Source: Streptomyces sp. RPA4-2
Lineage (GTDB): Bacteria > Actinomycetota > Actinomycetes > Streptomycetales > Streptomycetaceae
Direction: 5' to 3'
DNA: 64,000 bases
Assembly (NCBI RefSeq): GCF_012273515.2
Contig: NZ_CP050975.2
Span: 7,812,001-7,876,000, forward strand
The notes under the pieces were generated by a model. The model saw nothing but the letters and a program-made list of their open reading frames with translations. It made no database searches and was not told the DNA's origin. Every line of letters begins with the position of its first letter. Position 1 is the stretch's first letter. Below are positions 60,378-64,000 of the stretch, piece after piece. Position numbers and translations under genes: made by a program.

Positions 60378-61007
60378 ATGACGGACACCTACGACCCCAC
60401 CCGCACCGCGGTTCTGCTGGTCGATCCCTACAACGACTTCCTGTCGGAGGGCGGCAAGATCTGGCCCGCCGTCCGCCATGTGGCCACCGACGTCGGTCTG
60501 CTGGACAACCTGCGCGCCGTCGTCGCCGCGGGCCGCCGGGCGGAGCTGCGGATCGCCTTCGTCCCGCACCGCCGCTGGCAGGAGGGCGACTACGAGGACT
60601 GGGACCACCCCAACCCCACCCAGCGGCTGGTGCAGGAGCGCCACAGCTTCGCGCGCGGCACCTGGGGCGGCGAGTTCCACCAGGATCTCCAGCCCGCCGA
60701 CGGAGACGTGATCGTGCAGGAGCACTGGGCGCAGAGCGGTTTCGCCAACACCGATCTGGACTTCCGGCTCAAGCAGCACGGCATCACCCACGTGATCGTC
60801 ATCGGCCTGCTCGCCAACACGTGCATCGAGTCCACCAGCCGCTACGCGATGGAGCTCGGCTACCACGTGACCCTCGTTCGCGACGCCACCGCCGCGTTCA
60901 TGCCCGAGATGATGCACGCCGCCCACGAACTCAACGGCCCCACCTACGCCCACACCATCACCACCACCACGGAACTCCTGCGGACGCTGGAGAACGGAGA
61001 CCACTGA
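60378..61007 (+). CDS. Isochorismatase-fold cysteine hydrolase family protein
   Basis: A 209-residue protein of the isochorismatase-like superfamily. The Asp (LLVDPYNDFLS) and the nucleophile Cys (GLLANTCIESTSR) are present, while the usual catalytic Lys region reads VQEHWAQSGF. RBS GAGAAGGAC precedes the ATG at 60378. The aldehyde dehydrogenase gene starts one base after its stop (TGAGATGA), so the two are coupled. Possibly hydrolyses an amide or carbamate whose product is oxidised by the partner. Confidence 0.9.
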   Translation: MTDTYDPTRTAVLLVDPYNDFLSEGGKIWPAVRHVATDVGLLDNLRAVVAAGRRAELRIAFVPHRRWQEGDYEDWDHPNPTQRLVQERHSFARGTWGGEFHQDLQPADGDVIVQEHWAQSGFANTDLDFRLKQHGITHVIVIGLLANTCIESTSRYAMELGYHVTLVRDATAAFMPEMMHAAHELNGPTYAHTITTTTELLRTLENGDH

Positions 61008-61008
61008 G

Positions 61009-62586
61009 ATGACACTGACCGGACACCTGCTGATCGGTTCGTCGAACGTCCCGGCATCCGCCGGCACGATGAAGGCACTCGACCCCGCGACGGGGGAGTA
61101 CATCGGACCGGAGTTCGCGTTCGGCGGCCCCGCCGAGGTCGACCGTGCCGCGCGCCTGGCCGACGACGCCTTCGACAGCTACAACCGCACCGGACCGAAG
61201 GAACGCGCCGCGTTCCTCGACCTGATCGCGGACCGGCTGGACGGGATCAACCAGGAGCTGGCCGAGCGGGCCGCGCTGGAGACCGGCCTGCCCGTGGCGC
61301 AGCTCCAGGGCGAGGCGGCCAAGGCCGCCTCCCAGTTCCGGCAGTTCGCCGACGTGGTCCGCGCGGGCCGCTTCCGCGACGCCGCCATCGACCCGGCGCA
61401 GCCCGAGCGGCAGCCGCGGCCGCGGATGGACCACCGCCTGCAGAAGATCGCCATCGGGCCGGTCGCCATCTTCGGCGCGAGCAACTTCCCCATCTCCTAC
61501 TCCGTCGCCGGCGGCGACACCGCCTCCGCGCTGGCAGCGGGCGCCCCGGTCGTCCTCAAGGCCCACAACGCCCACCCGGGCGCCTCGGAGCTCCAGGCGC
61601 GCGCCATCCGCGACGCGGTCATCGGCTCAGGGCTGCACGAGGGGGTGTTCTCCATGGTGCGAGGTGCGGGCAACGAGATCGGTGAGGCACTGGTGGACCA
61701 TCCGCTGATCAAGGCGGTGACCTTCACCGGTTCCGAGCGCGGTGGCATGGCGCTGTACCGGCGGGCTCAGCTGCGTCCCGACCCGATCCCGGTCTTCGCC
61801 GAGATGACCAGCGTCAATCCCACCTTCGTCCTGCCCGCGGCGCTCGCGGCGCGTGGCGCCGAGACCGGCGACGGGTTCGCCGAGCGCATGCTCGTCAACG
61901 TCGGTCAGGCCTGCCTGAAGCCCGCCGTACTGCTCGCTGTCGACGGCCCGGGTTACGCCGGGATGCGCGAGGCGGCCGCGGCACGGGTGAACGCCATGGA
62001 CGCGCGCACCATGCTGACCCCGGGCATCCACGACGCGTACGACCAGGGCGCGCGGCGACTGCGCGAGTCCGGCGCCGACACCCTCACCGAGGGCCCGGAG
62101 CCCCAGGGCCCCTGGGAGGGCCGCTCGCGGCTGCTGGAGGTCGACGGGGAGCGGTTCCTGGCGGATCCCGGACTGGCCGAGGAGGTCTTCGGACCGGCGG
62201 CGCTGCTGGTACGCCTGACGGACATGGCCCAACTCCTCGAGGTGGCCAGGACGTTCCGCGGTCAGCTGTCGGCGACGATGCACCTCGACGAGGCCGACCA
62301 CGGTGACGCGGCCCTCCTGCTGCCGATCCTGGAACGGCGTACCGGCCGGATCGTGGTGAACGCGTTCGCCCACCCACAGGAGGTCGGTGACGCGACCATC
62401 CACGGCGGACCCTTCCCGGCCACCACCGACAGCCGCTTCACCTCGGTCGGTATGACGTCCATCGACCGATTCCTGCGACCCGTCACGTACCAGGGTTTCC
62501 CCGACGCGTTGCTGCCGGACACCCTCGCCGCGGACAACCCCCTGGGGCTGCCGCGCCTGGTCGACGGCCACCTCACCCGGGACTGA
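61009..62586 (+). CDS. NADP-type aldehyde dehydrogenase (2,5-dioxovalerate dehydrogenase-like)
   Basis: A 525-residue aldehyde dehydrogenase of the alpha-ketoglutaric semialdehyde group. The cofactor region is IGPVAIFGASNFPISYSVAG, the general base E265 is in VFAEMTSVNP and the nucleophile C302 in VNVGQACLKPA. The family's typical end (HGGPFPATTDSRFTSVG, RFLRPVTYQGFPDALLP) is present, which identifies this subgroup. The substrate is unknown. It starts right after the isochorismatase-fold gene; a clear terminator follows its stop. Confidence 0.94.
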   Translation: MTLTGHLLIGSSNVPASAGTMKALDPATGEYIGPEFAFGGPAEVDRAARLADDAFDSYNRTGPKERAAFLDLIADRLDGINQELAERAALETGLPVAQLQGEAAKAASQFRQFADVVRAGRFRDAAIDPAQPERQPRPRMDHRLQKIAIGPVAIFGASNFPISYSVAGGDTASALAAGAPVVLKAHNAHPGASELQARAIRDAVIGSGLHEGVFSMVRGAGNEIGEALVDHPLIKAVTFTGSERGGMALYRRAQLRPDPIPVFAEMTSVNPTFVLPAALAARGAETGDGFAERMLVNVGQACLKPAVLLAVDGPGYAGMREAAAARVNAMDARTMLTPGIHDAYDQGARRLRESGADTLTEGPEPQGPWEGRSRLLEVDGERFLADPGLAEEVFGPAALLVRLTDMAQLLEVARTFRGQLSATMHLDEADHGDAALLLPILERRTGRIVVNAFAHPQEVGDATIHGGPFPATTDSRFTSVGMTSIDRFLRPVTYQGFPDALLPDTLAADNPLGLPRLVDGHLTRD

Positions 62587-62599
62587 CGCACCCCGTCGC

Positions 62600-62624
62600 G
62601 CCGGTTGCTCCACGAGCAACCGGC
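62600..62624 (+). terminator. Terminator of the aldehyde dehydrogenase operon
   Basis: Perfect 11 bp arms GCCGGTTGCTC/GAGCAACCGGC with a 3 nt loop, 14 bp after the stop. Confidence 0.8.
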
Positions 62625-62639
62625 CGGAAAACGGCGTCA

Positions 62640-63318
62640 CTTGAGGACAGGGTCCGGTTCGCGCGGACACGGGCGGGCTGTCCCGGCGGACCGCTTCGAG
62701 CGGCATGGCCGCAGCGCACCGACGCTCCGTCGGTGCGGATGGTGACGGCCACGGCCCTCGCGGGCGCGCGGATCCCGGAGACCAGGGCCGTCCCGACCGC
62801 GGCCGACAGGGACGCGGTGGCCGCGGTCGGACCGCCGGTGCCGCGCCGATGCGCACCCGGCCACCCGCCGGGCCCAGTACGGCTGGTCCACCACGTGGGG
62901 TGCCACCACGTGGGGTCCGCCGGCCGGGCGCCCGCCGTGGTCGTGCCCGCGCCACCGTGACGCACGACGGCGGCCACCCGGCCGAACAACGCCTGCTGGT
63001 CGACCTGGCCGGCCGGGCCGACGGCGGGCCGGGGCCGTCCCGGTCGCCGGCCGGGGTCAAGGCCGGCCCAGCCAGGGGAGACGACCGCGCGGCGCCCCCA
63101 CGCGCGGGTGGCGGATGCCCAGCCTCCCGGCCGCCGACCTGCATCAGGCCGGCCGCCACCAGCGCGTCACGCCTCCCCGGCCCCCGCGACGACCGTGTGG
63201 AACTGCGCGGCGAGCGACTCGACGCGCTGCCGCAACAGATCCGCCGCCGATGGTGGAACCCCCCGTGCGGGAGCGGGCGCACCGGCTCACCGATCGGCAT
63301 CAGTCGTACGTCGGCGCG
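62640..63318 (-). pseudogene. Decayed GT1-type glycosyltransferase gene
   Basis: On the minus strand, pieces of a UDP-glycosyltransferase-like (EryCIII/sterol glucosyltransferase-like) protein appear in changing frames: ADVRLMPIGEPVRPL near 63300, SAADLLRQRVESLAAQF then a stop near 63180, DALVAAGLMQVGGREA, LFGRVAAVVRHGGAGTT near 62960 and APHVVDQPYWARRVAG near 62890 after a frameshift. The start and much of the middle are missing. Several frameshifts and stops make it non-functional. Confidence 0.62.
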
Positions 63319-63780
63319 CGCCGGTGTTCGCGTGGACTGTTCGTCCGGTGGGCGCGCGGGCGTACCTCCGGGTCGAGTGCGTGTCATCGCATCGCGAGTC
63401 CCACCAGTGGTACGACGTCCCCGCGCGATGCGTAGGTCGACAGCGGCACGCGCACTTCGCGACTCCCTTTGTCACGGGCTCCGGCCTCGGCCGTGGGTTT
63501 TGCGGCACGGCCCGGGTCCTGCCGGGCCGGTCCGAAGGGGGCAGGACAACGGCTTCTACGCCGACGAAGTGCCCAATGCGCAGGTCACAGGCCACTTTTA
63601 CGCGTGTCCGGACCTTTTCTGAGCGGCGTTCCGAGCGCGCCGGGCCGCTGTCCCGTACGCCCAATCGGATTGCTGACCCCAGATCTTCCGCGTGTCTAAT
63701 ACGGCGGATAAAGGGATTATCGGTATTTTCAACCACAGATCGGCTGCTTGGCCGACGTCTCAGAGATAGGGAAGAGTGAC
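63319..63780. other. Region upstream of the last gene
   Basis: No gene is supported between the glycosyltransferase relic and 63781. From about 63690 the sequence becomes AT-richer (GGATAAAGGGATTATCGG), suiting the promoter of the gene at 63781. AGAGATAGGGAAGAG just before the ATG serves as SD. Confidence 0.45.
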
Positions 63781-64000
63781 ATGACCACGCGCAACATTGC
63801 CGTGACTGCCGCCGTTGCGGCCGCTACGGCCCTCGTCGCCACGGGCGTCACCTACGCCTCGGCCACTGCAGCCCCCACGGCTACGCCCACCGTCAACCAG
63901 ATCGCCCCCTCGGGCGGCGACAACGGGCAGTCGAAGGGCAAGGAAGGGAACATCGGCCAGTCGAAGGGTAACGAAGGAGGAGGAGGCGGCAACCGCGGTG
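63781..64000 (+). CDS. Secreted Gly/Asn/Lys-rich protein, N-terminal part (cut by window edge)
   Basis: The first 73 residues only. A signal peptide (MTTRNIAVTAAVAAATALVA..., cleavage after the ATAA/A region) is followed by a low-complexity mature sequence with GQSKGKEGNIGQSKGNEGG-type repeats (quoted in part as IGQSKGNEGGGGGNRG). No family recognised. A GGGAAGAG SD is present. The C-terminal part lies outside the window. Confidence 0.75.
   Translation, partial: MTTRNIAVTAAVAAATALVATGVTYASATAAPTATPTVNQIAPSGGDNGQSKGKEGNIGQSKGNEGGGGGNRG

Noticed and set aside
62573..62989. Minus-strand 138-codon frame as an intact gene
   Set aside because: Only its first part resembles a glycosyltransferase and it shifts frame there; treated as part of a pseudogene.

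Overview
The window looks like a stretch of a Streptomyces (or close actinomycete) chromosome. GC is very high with GC-rich third codon positions, GTG starts and GTGA/ATGA stop-start overlaps are frequent, and the families present are streptomycete-typical (SigB/F-type sigma factor, DUF5709, DUF5133, lamin-tail secreted proteins). No rRNA, tRNA, CRISPR array or recognisable biosynthetic gene cluster was seen.

Layout. 1-8.6 kb: housekeeping and stress genes (end of an aldehyde dehydrogenase, thioredoxin, a flavoprotein disulfide reductase, an ABC-F ATPase, peptide deformylase, then a PepSY membrane protein with a BlaI/M56 pair and a TPR protein). 8.7-12.9 kb: two coupled winged-helix regulators, pirin, a small Pyr_excise-like protein, a HATPase anti-sigma-type kinase and a TetR regulator. 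13.1-17.6 kb: a fused ABC-2-type membrane protein, a secreted lamin-tail protein, an acetoacetate decarboxylase-family enzyme with a decayed fumarylacetoacetase fragment behind it, and a small secreted protein. 17.7-22.6 kb: a MarR-controlled divergent locus (MFS and isochorismatase-fold protein against aldo/keto reductase and SDR). 22.8-25.9 kb: an overlapping malic enzyme/fumarase pair. 26.2-34.3 kb: a general-stress-type sigma factor followed by many small conserved proteins, a second copy of the lamin-tail module and a slipin. 34.9-43.8 kb: a hydrolase, a large subtilase and a three-gene membrane-lipid operon. 44-49.2 kb: aldo/keto reductase with LysR, a VOC protein, and a junction where two 5'-truncated genes meet head to head. 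49.2-55.6 kb: an IclR-controlled peptide/amino-acid catabolic locus and a TetR/MFS pair. 55.8-57.6 kb: an apparently intact IS200/IS605 element with TnpA and TnpB. 57.9-64 kb: an NLP-type secreted protein, a TetR-controlled locus (lipocalin-like, isochorismatase-fold, aldehyde dehydrogenase), a decayed glycosyltransferase and the start of a secreted protein.

How the parts work together. Several loci show regulator plus operator logic directly in the sequence. A MarR palindrome and two related sites sit between divergent operons at 20.2-20.4 kb. Three copies of one operator surround the TetR locus at 59.6-60.4 kb. One ~62 bp bipartite promoter/operator occurs both at the TetR gene (12.9 kb) and in front of the acetoacetate decarboxylase gene (15.6 kb). 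A 25 bp palindrome lies between the IclR operon and the divergent dipeptidase/amidohydrolase operon. The most notable structural features are a ~0.92 kb direct duplication about 17 kb apart, the IS605 element with matching terminal hairpins, and the truncation junction near 48.9 kb. Functions are assigned from motifs read by eye; no database search was run.
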